From IMG/VR virus record IMGVR_UViG_3300042545_000826, positions 1 through 21,666 of that record: a DNA stretch of 21,666 nt. One strand, 5' to 3'. The notes beneath the pieces were generated by a model. It saw only the letters and a list, made by a program, of their open reading frames with translations, was not told the origin of the DNA and ran no database searches. Shown here in pieces: positions 6,872 through 15,500 of the stretch. The translations under genes were made by a program, and so were the position numbers. Position 1 is the first letter of the stretch. Every line of letters begins with the position of its first letter. Source of the stretch: a virus.

Positions 6872-8832
6872 TGCCATTCCAATCCTCAGACGCACTCGAC
6901 GACCAGATGCTTCTAGATGGAAGCAATGGGTTCAGCACTGGTGTCGTTTCAGCTACTCGTCCAGATGCCATTCCGGCCACAAGCTTGGAATTGGCCATCA
7001 ACATGGACTACGATGACTTTGGAAACCTTGTCACTCGTCTCGGGTCCGTTTCACTGGTTGGCAACAGCATCACTACCAACTGGGAAGACGTTATCACGAA
7101 CTGGGAGTCCACCACTGCCAACTTCGCCTCCAACCTCCCAGTCAACTGCCAAGTCTACTCTGGCTTCTACTTTGATACGTCCGCCTCAGAGCGTCTGGTA
7201 ATCGCGCTGAATGATATCAACGCAAACACCAATCTGTTGTACTACGGATCTCCTGGTATTTCGTACAACGTCATCAGCGGATCTACGATCAATCCTCTCG
7301 CGAGATACGTTTACTTTGCTCAGCTCAACGAGAAGTTGTTCTACGCGGATGGCTATAGCGCACTGCGTTATGTCAACAGCTCTAACTCGAACGCATCCAT
7401 CGCTGCCGGTAAAATCAGCCGCATCGATGTCATCAATCAGGGATCAAATTTTTCCACGATTCCAAATGTAACAATCTCTGCTCCACCAAGCGGGACTACA
7501 GCTACCGCTGTTGCTATTGTTGCTAATGATGGCAATTTGGTTGCAATTACAATTACCAATCCTGGAAGCGGCTATACGACCGCTCCAGCGATTACTATTT
7601 CTCCGGCTCATTCATCTCACGCCGTAGCTTTTGTATCGCTCACGCCTCCTGCCAAGCCTCTCTACCTCACAACGCATACCAATCGTCTCTGGTGCGTTTC
7701 GGCAGATACTACGGTTCCTCCCGATACCCTTTACTTCTCGGACATTCTCGATGGTGAATCTTGGGATCCGCTTGGTTCCATTCGCGTTGGTGGCGATGGT
7801 GATCCTATTCGTGGTCTCTACTCGTGGTTTGGATACCGCTTGCTCGTGTTCAAGGAGCGGTCCATCTGGACTGTGGATGCCGATCCCACGCTTGATCCAG
7901 CCGATTGGTCTATCTCGCTCGTCAGCGGAAACATCGGCTGCTCCTCGCACCGATCCATTGCTGCGGTGGGTGCTGACGTTTTCTTCCTGTCTCGTGACGG
8001 CATCCGCTCGATGGCCCAGATCCAAGCGGGTACTCAGACCAGCGTTGGACTCGCGCTCAGCAGCCCGATCAACGATCTCATCAGCCGCATTGACAAGACG
8101 CGCCTCGAACTCTGCGACGGTGTGTTCTGGAATAACCGATACCTGCTCGCAGTTCCGTTCATTCAGGAAGGACCGTTCGGTGTTGGTCTCGAAAACGAGT
8201 ATGCGATGCTTCTCGAAAACGGTTACCATCTTGAACTCGAAGACCTGATCCCTCGGAATAACGCGATCATCGTATACCACTCACTGGCCCGCTCTTGGCT
8301 TGGATACTGGGACAACTGGCAAGTGAACGACTTCTTTGCCACATCGTTCTCAAGCTTTGGCCCTGTGCTGATGTTCGCTGGCGATATGACCGCAGTGTCT
8401 TCGGCAAGTAATCAGGTCTGGTCATTCAACGACTACCTGCCAAACACTCGCACCGTACCAACACCGGTTTCTTCCTATTTGGATGGTGGCTCGCAATACC
8501 AGTCCTCGGTGACCACCAAGGCTTACAACCTTGGGGAACCCATCCCCGACAAGATCGGGTACAGCATACAGCTTGCGTTCGATAACCCGTACACCACCCA
8601 GAATACAGGTGTTACAGTTTCCTACGCCAAGGACATGACTGGAACATTCTCTACGATTGATTCTGGCCTGAGCATAACCAGTTCTCAGAAGTTCCTGAAA
8701 GCCTACAACCTCATCAGCAAGGGCCGATGGAACTCGATCCAATTTAAGGTTGAAACCAATGCGGGCGGTCGCCTGTCATTCCAATCCGCCATTCTCTCTG
8801 GCTTCGTCGATTCCGTGCGTCCTCAGCAATGA
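6871..8832 (+). CDS. Tail nozzle / tail tubular protein B-like (653 aa)
   Basis: 653 residues. The N-terminus has NMDYDDFGNLVTRLGSVSLV, a typical opening of short-tail nozzle and stabilisation proteins that define a beta-propeller-like hub. Landmarks include LNEKLFYADGYSALRYVN (about 153-170), LYFSDILDGESWDPLG and WFGYRLLVFKERSIWTVD (about 290-335), and VFFLSRDGIRSM (about 370-380). This pattern is shared with T7 gp12/P22 gp10-type proteins. Residues about 178-250 look like an inserted two-copy repeat domain with GSNFST/GSGYTTAP turns and AT-richer DNA. The product would form the DNA exit channel of a short tail. It overlaps the next gene by four bases (ATGA). The siphophage-type tape measure expected of long tails is absent from the window. 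Confidence 0.75.
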   Translation: MPFQSSDALDDQMLLDGSNGFSTGVVSATRPDAIPATSLELAINMDYDDFGNLVTRLGSVSLVGNSITTNWEDVITNWESTTANFASNLPVNCQVYSGFYFDTSASERLVIALNDINANTNLLYYGSPGISYNVISGSTINPLARYVYFAQLNEKLFYADGYSALRYVNSSNSNASIAAGKISRIDVINQGSNFSTIPNVTISAPPSGTTATAVAIVANDGNLVAITITNPGSGYTTAPAITISPAHSSHAVAFVSLTPPAKPLYLTTHTNRLWCVSADTTVPPDTLYFSDILDGESWDPLGSIRVGGDGDPIRGLYSWFGYRLLVFKERSIWTVDADPTLDPADWSISLVSGNIGCSSHRSIAAVGADVFFLSRDGIRSMAQIQAGTQTSVGLALSSPINDLISRIDKTRLELCDGVFWNNRYLLAVPFIQEGPFGVGLENEYAMLLENGYHLELEDLIPRNNAIIVYHSLARSWLGYWDNWQVNDFFATSFSSFGPVLMFAGDMTAVSSASNQVWSFNDYLPNTRTVPTPVSSYLDGGSQYQSSVTTKAYNLGEPIPDKIGYSIQLAFDNPYTTQNTGVTVSYAKDMTGTFSTIDSGLSITSSQKFLKAYNLISKGRWNSIQFKVETNAGGRLSFQSAILSGFVDSVRPQQ

Positions 8833-9257
8833 ACGCACATCCGTCTATCATCGAAGCAGCTAAGCTGCTCAGGCTTCATTGGCCAACTTGTTCCACATGG
8901 AACGATGATCAGCTCCTGAACTGGATCGGCATCTTCAACAAGATGAAGCAGATCGGGATCATCAAGAATGAAAAGGGCGAGTGCATTGGTGTCGGAGCTG
9001 TTCGTTTCCTGAACTCAATCGAGGAAGCGGAAGACATCAACAACAACTTCCCTGATGGTCACATCGCTTGGATCGAGATGGTGATTGGGGTTGAGCCGGA
9101 AGCTGTTCAGACTCTCTGGTTGGCCATGATGACCGTCTGTTCAGATAAGGTCACCAAGGTGGGCGGATTCAGCAGAGGCGTTTCCCGTTTGTACGATTTC
9201 AACAGATACTTCAAACTCCTAATGAACCGAAGGATTTCCTATGGGCGGATCATATAA
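8829..9257 (+). CDS. Small internal-virion-type protein, T7 gp13-position, possible GNAT-like fold (142 aa)
   Basis: 142 residues beginning at an ATGA overlap with the nozzle gene. The sequence has a helical N-terminus, a strand with GECIGVGAVRFL, a HIAWIEMVIGVEPEAVQTLWLAMM segment split by a turn, and a C-terminal strand-helix with GFSRGVSRLYDFNRYFKLLMNR. The pattern of a central strand followed by a helix and a late 'R....R.Y.F.RY' segment recalls small GNAT-like phage proteins. No clear acetyl-CoA loop (Q/RxxGxG/A) is visible, so enzymatic activity is doubtful. Size and position match T7 gene 13 (138 aa, needed for virion assembly), between the nozzle and the internal core genes. The fold call is weak; the positional call is stronger. 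Confidence 0.5.
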   Translation: MNAHPSIIEAAKLLRLHWPTCSTWNDDQLLNWIGIFNKMKQIGIIKNEKGECIGVGAVRFLNSIEEAEDINNNFPDGHIAWIEMVIGVEPEAVQTLWLAMMTVCSDKVTKVGGFSRGVSRLYDFNRYFKLLMNRRISYGRII

Positions 9258-10374
9258 AGCACCGGATATGGCGGCGGCAAACCGTGAAGCGGTTTACGCA
9301 CAAGCTCAGACTTTTCCTGTCCTAAGACAGATCGAAGCGGCATCTAGGACCGGAGGCAAAGGATCGTACCCAGTCTATGACGCGTCTGGAAAAGTAATCG
9401 GAGAGCGTCAGTATGATTTCAGCGGCATTTCTGACATCGATGTCACACGCGAAACAGCTCGCGCACTAGCATCTCTTGCCCCTGAACAGACCAAGACTCA
9501 GCTCGATCTCGCAAAGGAGTACGGAACTCAGTTTGCCGAGCAACGCCTTAAAGAGCTTAAGGCCGCTGATCCTAAACGCTATGATCTCTATGAGAACTTC
9601 ATGGAGAGCATTGGGCAACGCCCTATTGCCGAGACCGCTCCCGCTGCCCCCACCTACGAGCGTGTCGGCATGCCTACCGGCCCGCAGGATACTGGCGAAG
9701 CAGCGAACATCCGCAGCAACCTCGAACGCCAGATCAGTGCCGGTCTCGCTCAAGCCGGAACGCTTGATCCCGCAATGATCCGAGCCGCTGAGCAGGCCGT
9801 TCGCGCTCGTGGTACTGCTACTGGAAACGTCCTTGGGAACCTCTCCGCCTTCCGTGAGGCGCGGGCGGTTGGTGAGGCTATCTCCAACGCCGATGTCCAA
9901 CGCCGTCAGCAGGCTCTTGGCCTACTCCAGAGCGGCCAGACCACGAGCGATGTCGCCAATCGTCAGGCTCAAGAAGCGTTCCAGAACATCCTCGCAGCCA
10001 CCGGCCAGCGGAACACCGCGCAGCAGCAGACGTTTGCGGGCCAGATGGCTTCTCAACAACAGCGTCAGGGTGCCCAGCAGCAGAACATTGCGAACATCCA
10101 GTCCGCTCTGGGTCTCCAGCCCATCGTTTCTCAAGCCGCTCAGCTTGGTGGACTCCAGCAGGGCGCGTCTCCGTTCGGTTCTCCTCAGTACATTCAAGGC
10201 ATGCAGCAAGCTAGTCCTGGTCAGTTGCTTCAGACCGGTTCCAACTTTGCGCTCCAGAACGCCCAAAACGCGTTCCAAGCTTCACAAGCCAACTCTCCGT
10301 TGGGCATTTTCCAAGGTATTACAAGTGGCATTGCAAATCTTGGTTCCGGTTACAGGTCATACATGGGACCCTAA
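9241..10374 (+). CDS. Gln/Ala-rich internal virion (ejection) protein (377 aa)
   Basis: 377 residues starting MGGSYKAPDMAAANREAV; the start overlaps the previous gene by 17 bases and has AGGA upstream. The first third is mixed helical, with a short PVYDASGKVIGERQYDF strand pair. From about residue 150 on, the protein is mostly predicted helix with very high Gln and Ala (QQQTFAGQMASQQQRQGAQQ). It ends in a Gly/Ser/Asn-rich segment. Such compositions are typical of podovirus ejection proteins that are packed in the capsid and extruded on infection. Position matches T7 gp14. No membrane helix or enzyme motif is obvious. The role is inferred from synteny and composition. Confidence 0.7.
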   Translation: MGGSYKAPDMAAANREAVYAQAQTFPVLRQIEAASRTGGKGSYPVYDASGKVIGERQYDFSGISDIDVTRETARALASLAPEQTKTQLDLAKEYGTQFAEQRLKELKAADPKRYDLYENFMESIGQRPIAETAPAAPTYERVGMPTGPQDTGEAANIRSNLERQISAGLAQAGTLDPAMIRAAEQAVRARGTATGNVLGNLSAFREARAVGEAISNADVQRRQQALGLLQSGQTTSDVANRQAQEAFQNILAATGQRNTAQQQTFAGQMASQQQRQGAQQQNIANIQSALGLQPIVSQAAQLGGLQQGASPFGSPQYIQGMQQASPGQLLQTGSNFALQNAQNAFQASQANSPLGIFQGITSGIANLGSGYRSYMGP

Positions 10375-10377
10375 TCT

Positions 10378-11067
10378 ATGGCAAACGATACCACCGATTC
10401 AACAGCGGCATCGCCGAGTGATACGGTTGACGAGTTTCCCGGTTATCCGGGGTTCAAGCTTGGTGATCCGGTTCCTGGACAGCCTGGAACCAACATTGGC
10501 GACCCAATCTTCGACGATGCTGGTAATAGGTGGAACTGGAGGAAAGGTGAATGGGAGTATGTTAATCTGGCCCAGCCACCTTCTAGTGATAAAGGTGGCG
10601 TCAAACCGGGTGATGAAACTCTCACTTCCGATACCTACAATCCTCCATCGCCAATTTCCGGTGGGGTTACAGGAGCCGGAACACCTCCGACTACAATCAA
10701 GCTTGAGGATGGTACGGTAGTAACTTCCGGTGGCACAGGGCTTGTTGGGTTTCCCGGTAGGCTTCCAATCGTGCTTCCGGGATCTTCGGTGACATCGACT
10801 CCGATCTTGGATCTGAGCCAGCCTCCTGTCGCTCCGGTTACTCCTCCAAAGCCACCCAAGCCGATCACCCTTCCGGGGTCTTCGGTCACATCAACTCCGT
10901 CCATTGTCGAACCAACCACTGTTCCGATTCCCGCTCGACGGATGCAGGAGGCTTTGAACCCGTACAACGGATACATCAACTACGATCCAGAGGAGATCAT
11001 GGCTGCTGCAATGAGAAGCCTTGGCGGAAGAATGGCCCGCCGATCAATTCTGAACGAACTGCGATAA
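10378..11067 (+). CDS. Pro/Gly/Thr-rich virion-associated protein (229 aa)
   Basis: 229 residues. The first ~75 residues have repeated GDP turns and a Trp-rich hairpin (NRWNWRKGEWEYVN), the kind of 'D..G..W.W..G.W.Y' unit seen in phage proteins with a small beta domain. Residues 75-185 are low-complexity Pro/Thr/Ser/Val. They include two copies of LPGSSVTSTP at 133-142 and 165-174 and a PPKPPKP run, suggesting an extended linker. The last ~45 residues form a helix-prone basic tail (MAAAMRSLGGRMARRSILNE). It lies in the middle of the ejection gene run, so a minor virion component is plausible. No family recognised. Confidence 0.65.
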   Translation: MANDTTDSTAASPSDTVDEFPGYPGFKLGDPVPGQPGTNIGDPIFDDAGNRWNWRKGEWEYVNLAQPPSSDKGGVKPGDETLTSDTYNPPSPISGGVTGAGTPPTTIKLEDGTVVTSGGTGLVGFPGRLPIVLPGSSVTSTPILDLSQPPVAPVTPPKPPKPITLPGSSVTSTPSIVEPTTVPIPARRMQEALNPYNGYINYDPEEIMAAAMRSLGGRMARRSILNELR

Positions 11068-11071
11068 CATT

Positions 11072-12499
11072 ATGGCTACTCCCGAAGAAAATAAAAAGAG
11101 AAGAGAAAAGCTTGAGAAACAAGCTGAGAGGCGGATCAACCCGTTGCTGAAGGGGTTGTCCATGCTTACCGGCGGCATTGCTGGTGAGTTCACTGGAACC
11201 AACGAGCAGATCCGACAGCAAAGAACCGCCAAGCGGGCGTTGATGGAAGAGGATCTTGCTGCGTTGCAGGAAGAGCGATTGATGGAGCGAGTAAAGTCTC
11301 AGCAGGCTGAAATGCTTAAGAGGCAGATTGAATTGGAGAACGCCAGGACCGATGCGGAAAACCGCAGGCGTTTGCTTGAAGCGGCTGGAACAGAAGAGGC
11401 TTTGACTGGCAAATATATCACTGGCCCAGTTGAGCAATCTCAGGAGCTTGGTCGCCAAATAGGGCGACTTCAGAAGCTTTCGGTCGATCAAAAGGAAGCT
11501 GCTGAGAAAGCAGGATTGATTGGCCAACTCACTGCGGAAATGGGTCCGACTGAACGTGCCGCAGTTGAAGCTGGCGTTGTCAGTCCATACGAGAGCATGG
11601 ACATTGCATCTCTTCGCAGAATGAGGAGTGCTTCCGATGTTTCGCTTCGCAAACAAGAAGAAGCGCGGCGGGCAAAGCAAGACGAAGGCAAGGTGTTTGT
11701 AAGTAGAAACGCTGCCGGTGATGTAAGTGTTCAGGGGCCTTCTGATCTTGTTACCCGATTTCAAACCGCAAACCCCGACTTCTTTAGGAAGAAAAAGGAT
11801 TCTCCATACAAAGTCTCGATGCGTCAGACTGAGGATGGCAGTTCATTCAATGTTGATTTTGGGGACATGACCGCAGGTGAGATCAAGGAAATCGCTCCGC
11901 AGCTTGAAGAGATGAAAAAAGCGTATGGTGCTTCATCTCAAATTGGTCTCAATGGAGGAATGGGTGCTGCTGACACAGCAAAGCCTATCGCAAAAGGACC
12001 GGCTGCTGGAGAAGGGGAATCGATGGTTGGAAGAGGTTCTGGAAAAGTTAGATCCGGTGCTGCTGCCGCTATCGCTTCTCAACCTCAAGCTGAACCTGAA
12101 CCTCAAGTTCTTGGACCCATGTCTCCAGAGCAGGAGTTTGCTGCCATTAACAGAAAGCTGGCTGAAATTGAATCTCGTGGTGGAGCTTCTGCATACGGAG
12201 CAAGACAGACTCTGACGACACCGTTCTACACTGATGTTGCGAGCGAACTAAATGTGCAGCCCGAACAAGTTGGTGCGAGCGTTTACCAGAGAACTCCGAG
12301 AACTGTTGTTTCTCAGAACTTCCCCGTTGAACAGTTCCGAAATCTGCCACAAGAAGTTCAGAATCGTTTGTACATTGATGCTATGAACAAGTCTGCTCAG
12401 GCGATGCAGCAGGCTGGTTACAAACCGTCTGGAAAGTATTCTGAATACCAAATGAATGATCCGTGGATTGGCAGCATGTTCGACAAACTGAGCCGATAA
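11072..12499 (+). CDS. Coiled-coil internal virion protein, T7 gp15-position (475 aa)
   Basis: 475 residues. Residues 1-30 are highly basic and charged (EENKKRREKLEKQAERR). A short Gly-rich hydrophobic patch follows (LSMLTGGIAGEFTG), then a long charged helix of about 45-125 (QQRTAKRALMEEDLAALQEE, continuing) with heptad-like spacing, and a second helix to about 215. The middle is polar with a Gly/Pro-rich linker (about 290-350). The C-terminal ~100 residues are mixed. A long coiled coil with disordered linkers fits an internal core or ejection protein. It sits immediately before the giant core gene, as T7 gp15 before gp16. It is shorter than T7 gp15 (747 aa). No enzyme motif seen. Confidence 0.65.
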   Translation: MATPEENKKRREKLEKQAERRINPLLKGLSMLTGGIAGEFTGTNEQIRQQRTAKRALMEEDLAALQEERLMERVKSQQAEMLKRQIELENARTDAENRRRLLEAAGTEEALTGKYITGPVEQSQELGRQIGRLQKLSVDQKEAAEKAGLIGQLTAEMGPTERAAVEAGVVSPYESMDIASLRRMRSASDVSLRKQEEARRAKQDEGKVFVSRNAAGDVSVQGPSDLVTRFQTANPDFFRKKKDSPYKVSMRQTEDGSSFNVDFGDMTAGEIKEIAPQLEEMKKAYGASSQIGLNGGMGAADTAKPIAKGPAAGEGESMVGRGSGKVRSGAAAAIASQPQAEPEPQVLGPMSPEQEFAAINRKLAEIESRGGASAYGARQTLTTPFYTDVASELNVQPEQVGASVYQRTPRTVVSQNFPVEQFRNLPQEVQNRLYIDAMNKSAQAMQQAGYKPSGKYSEYQMNDPWIGSMFDKLSR

Positions 12500-12503
12500 T
12501 AAC

Positions 12504-15500
12504 ATGACCAAGAATCAGCGCGATTGGTTGATCGAAAACAAACTCGATCCCGAGATCTATGACATAGATGCGGAAGGGAATGTCTTTGAAAACCCAATCA
12601 TGGGGAAACTCGAAGCTGGAGCCAGATCGGCTGCTGCCAGCGCGGTTCCTGCGCTTGCGGGCATTCCTGGAGCGATTGCAGGTGCTAAGGGTGGAGCTTT
12701 GCTTGGCGCACCGTTGGGTCCAGTAGGTGCCGCAACCGGATCTGTTATTGGTGGTCTTATTGGTGGTTTTGGAACTTCGTATGGAGCGAGCAAAGCTCAA
12801 GAAGCACTGCTTGAAAAGTATTCTCCAGAGACACTTCAAAAACTGTCTCAAGCTCAGGAGGAGCAGCCAGTAGCTTCTTATGTTGGCGGGTTTGCCCCCA
12901 CAGCTTTAACCGCTCGCCCTTCTCTCAAGGGACTCAGCGAACTTGGTAGGCCACTGACTCGACAGACCACTCTCCGCGAGGCGATCACAAAGCCAGGGTT
13001 TGTTGAACCCGCTGTAAACGTAGCGGCTAACGTCGCACAAGCTACTGGCCAACAGGTTGCCGATGTCGCTCAGGGAGGTGAATTCTCCGGTGGACGACTC
13101 GCAGCAGACATCGCACTCGGTACGCTCTTCAATCGCCCCACTCGATTGGGACGCAAGCTGGGTATGGCTGAGGGACCGCAACAAGGTCCGGTTCAGAATC
13201 TGGATCTGGAAGAGGCTAGGACTCGGGTAGGCCAGCAGATTGACGCCGAAAGAGTTGCAGCAGAACCCGCTCAAATTGAGCCTGCTCAACCAAAAGAAGA
13301 AGCTGATTGGTGGAAGTCATCCGCTGAACCAAGTGCTGATTTCATCAACGAAAAGGCAGCTAGGTTTAAGGTTGATGAGTTTGGAAACACTATTGATGCG
13401 TTGGCAAAAGAGCCTAACGCTAATGATATAGCACAAACTCCTGAGCAAGTTCCTAACTTCATTCAGAATAAATACGGAGAATCATTACAGTCTACATACG
13501 AGAGTCTCAGTAAGATAAACGAGACAAGCGATAAACTGATACGCGGACTTGCTGAAGAGCAGATGGGTGAGATCCAACGGTCTTTGGCTCGAAAGAAGGA
13601 AGCAGAGACTCTTGGGTTTAGAGACATCCTTCCAAAGGCTAACGATGCGGCTCAGGACATCTACGACACAGTGTCTGGCCGTCTCCAACGCCAGGGCGAA
13701 GGAGCGAAGATCACTCAATCTGACATCGATGCAGCCGCTCAGATCGCTGCTCGTCGCAACCTGACCATCGAACTGGATCGTCCGTTTGCCGGATCTACCG
13801 AGGTTCGTGGTATGTACCTGTCCGATCCAAATACGGGAAACCGCATAGTGCGGGTCAATCCGCTCATGGCAACGGCTGATACGGCCATACATGAAATCGG
13901 GCACGATGTGTTCCAGGGTGTCACGAATCCGTCGATGCGGAAGTCACTGCTTGAGTCCGCTCAAGATAGTCCCGCGTACAAGAGCGAGCTTCTGGCCCGC
14001 AATGCCGAGGTCCAAGAAGGCAAGCTCACTCCGAAGCGAGCGCAAGAACTTGCTCTCGAAGAAGGTCTCATTCAGGCGTTTGGTGAGCAAATTCCGAACA
14101 TCCAGCGCAGCGATATCCGCTCTTGGTTCTACGCCTTCAAGGCTTCTACCAAGCAGTTGCTGACTGGCAAGGTATCCCCCGAGGATGCCATCGCGTGGAT
14201 GCACTATGCGACCACAGAGTCCGTTCCTTGGAAGGGTGTGAATGCTCCAAAAGCAACGGAGCAGCGGTTCCAGCGCGGAGAAGAACAGAAGACTCGCAGT
14301 TTCGCAGGGCGTGTTGCCGAGGCTGAGCAACTTCCCACTGAAGTCCGCGAGACGGTGGGCCAATCTCCTGAAGCTCAGTACACACAACAGAACGTCGCTG
14401 AGGTTGCTGACCGCGCATCATCGATGTCGCTGTCTCAGCTCAATGCTGATCTGGCAGACTCTGCATCCAACACCAGGGTTGCCTCTGGTATGGAGATCTT
14501 CAGTCGCCAGATCAACTCAGGGGATATGACTGGTGCGAGCAAAACCGCACTGGCTCTTGCAAAGAGCGGAACCACTTGGGGCCAGCTCATCAACCAGTTC
14601 AAGCTGCTCAACTCTTCCACACCGGAAGGATTGGTTCGACTGGTTCAGGATTCGCTCGCCAGCAAGAAGCGTCCTGAGATGACCCAGCAGCAAGCAGCCA
14701 TCCTCATGGATGGAGCGAACAAGCTCAAGTTGGCCAACGATGAGGTTCTCGCCGCTGGTCAGGTCGCTCGTGATGCCTTCGCCGCTAACGATGTCGCCGC
14801 GATCAATCAGAGCATAAAGCAACTGGACTTGGCCGACGCGAAGCGATCCGAGGTTGATGTAATTCTCAATGAGCAGCTCGCAAAGATCAACCCAGCCGAT
14901 GCCGCAGACCTCTTCATATCGATGGTTCAAGGCTCCGTGATGGGTCCGATCTCAATCGTCCGCAACGTGGTTGGCAATGCGATCAACTACCCTCTTCGTG
15001 AACTTGGTGACGCTGGTGCCGCAGCCATCGACGCGACGTTCTCGAAGGATAAGAACAACTCCTTCAACATCCGCGCTCGAACCACTGATCGAATCCAAGC
15101 TATCGAGCGATCATTGCCATCTTTTGTTAAGACCCTGCTCAAGGGTTCCAATGCGATGCCATACGAATTGGGAACCGATAGCGGAAACCCTCTCAACTTC
15201 CAGCGTGCATGGCGGCGAATCGCGGAAGATATGGCCGCAGGAAAAATCGGCTCCGCATTGTCCGCTCGCAATCTGACCGAGGCGACTGTTGGCATCCTGC
15301 CTGACATCATGCTTCGCCTCACGCAAGCTACTGACATTCCGTTCAAGCAAGCCGAACGCGCTCGCATCATTGGCGAAATCGGTCGCCAGAAAGGTCTCTC
15401 CGAAGCTCAGATTCAGATCGCCATGCGCGATCCCAAGCTGGCGTTCGTAACCGATGCCGAAGCTCAACGAGGGCGCAAAGGATTCAGCGAGGACGATCTT

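Noticed and set aside
7612-8280. 222-codon minus-strand frame (and a 205-codon plus-strand frame at 7631-8248)
   Set aside because: Both are shadows of the nozzle gene's most conserved part, where the main frame carries recognisable landmarks.
9809-10720. 303-codon plus-strand frame
   Set aside because: It straddles two better-supported genes in another frame, has Ser/Arg/Pro-rich shadow composition and no domain.
10997-11764. 255-codon open frame on the minus strand
   Set aside because: Antisense to the coiled-coil gene and the end of the preceding gene. Ser/Leu/Phe-rich composition is typical of a shadow of charged coiled-coil codons; no motif or operon partner.
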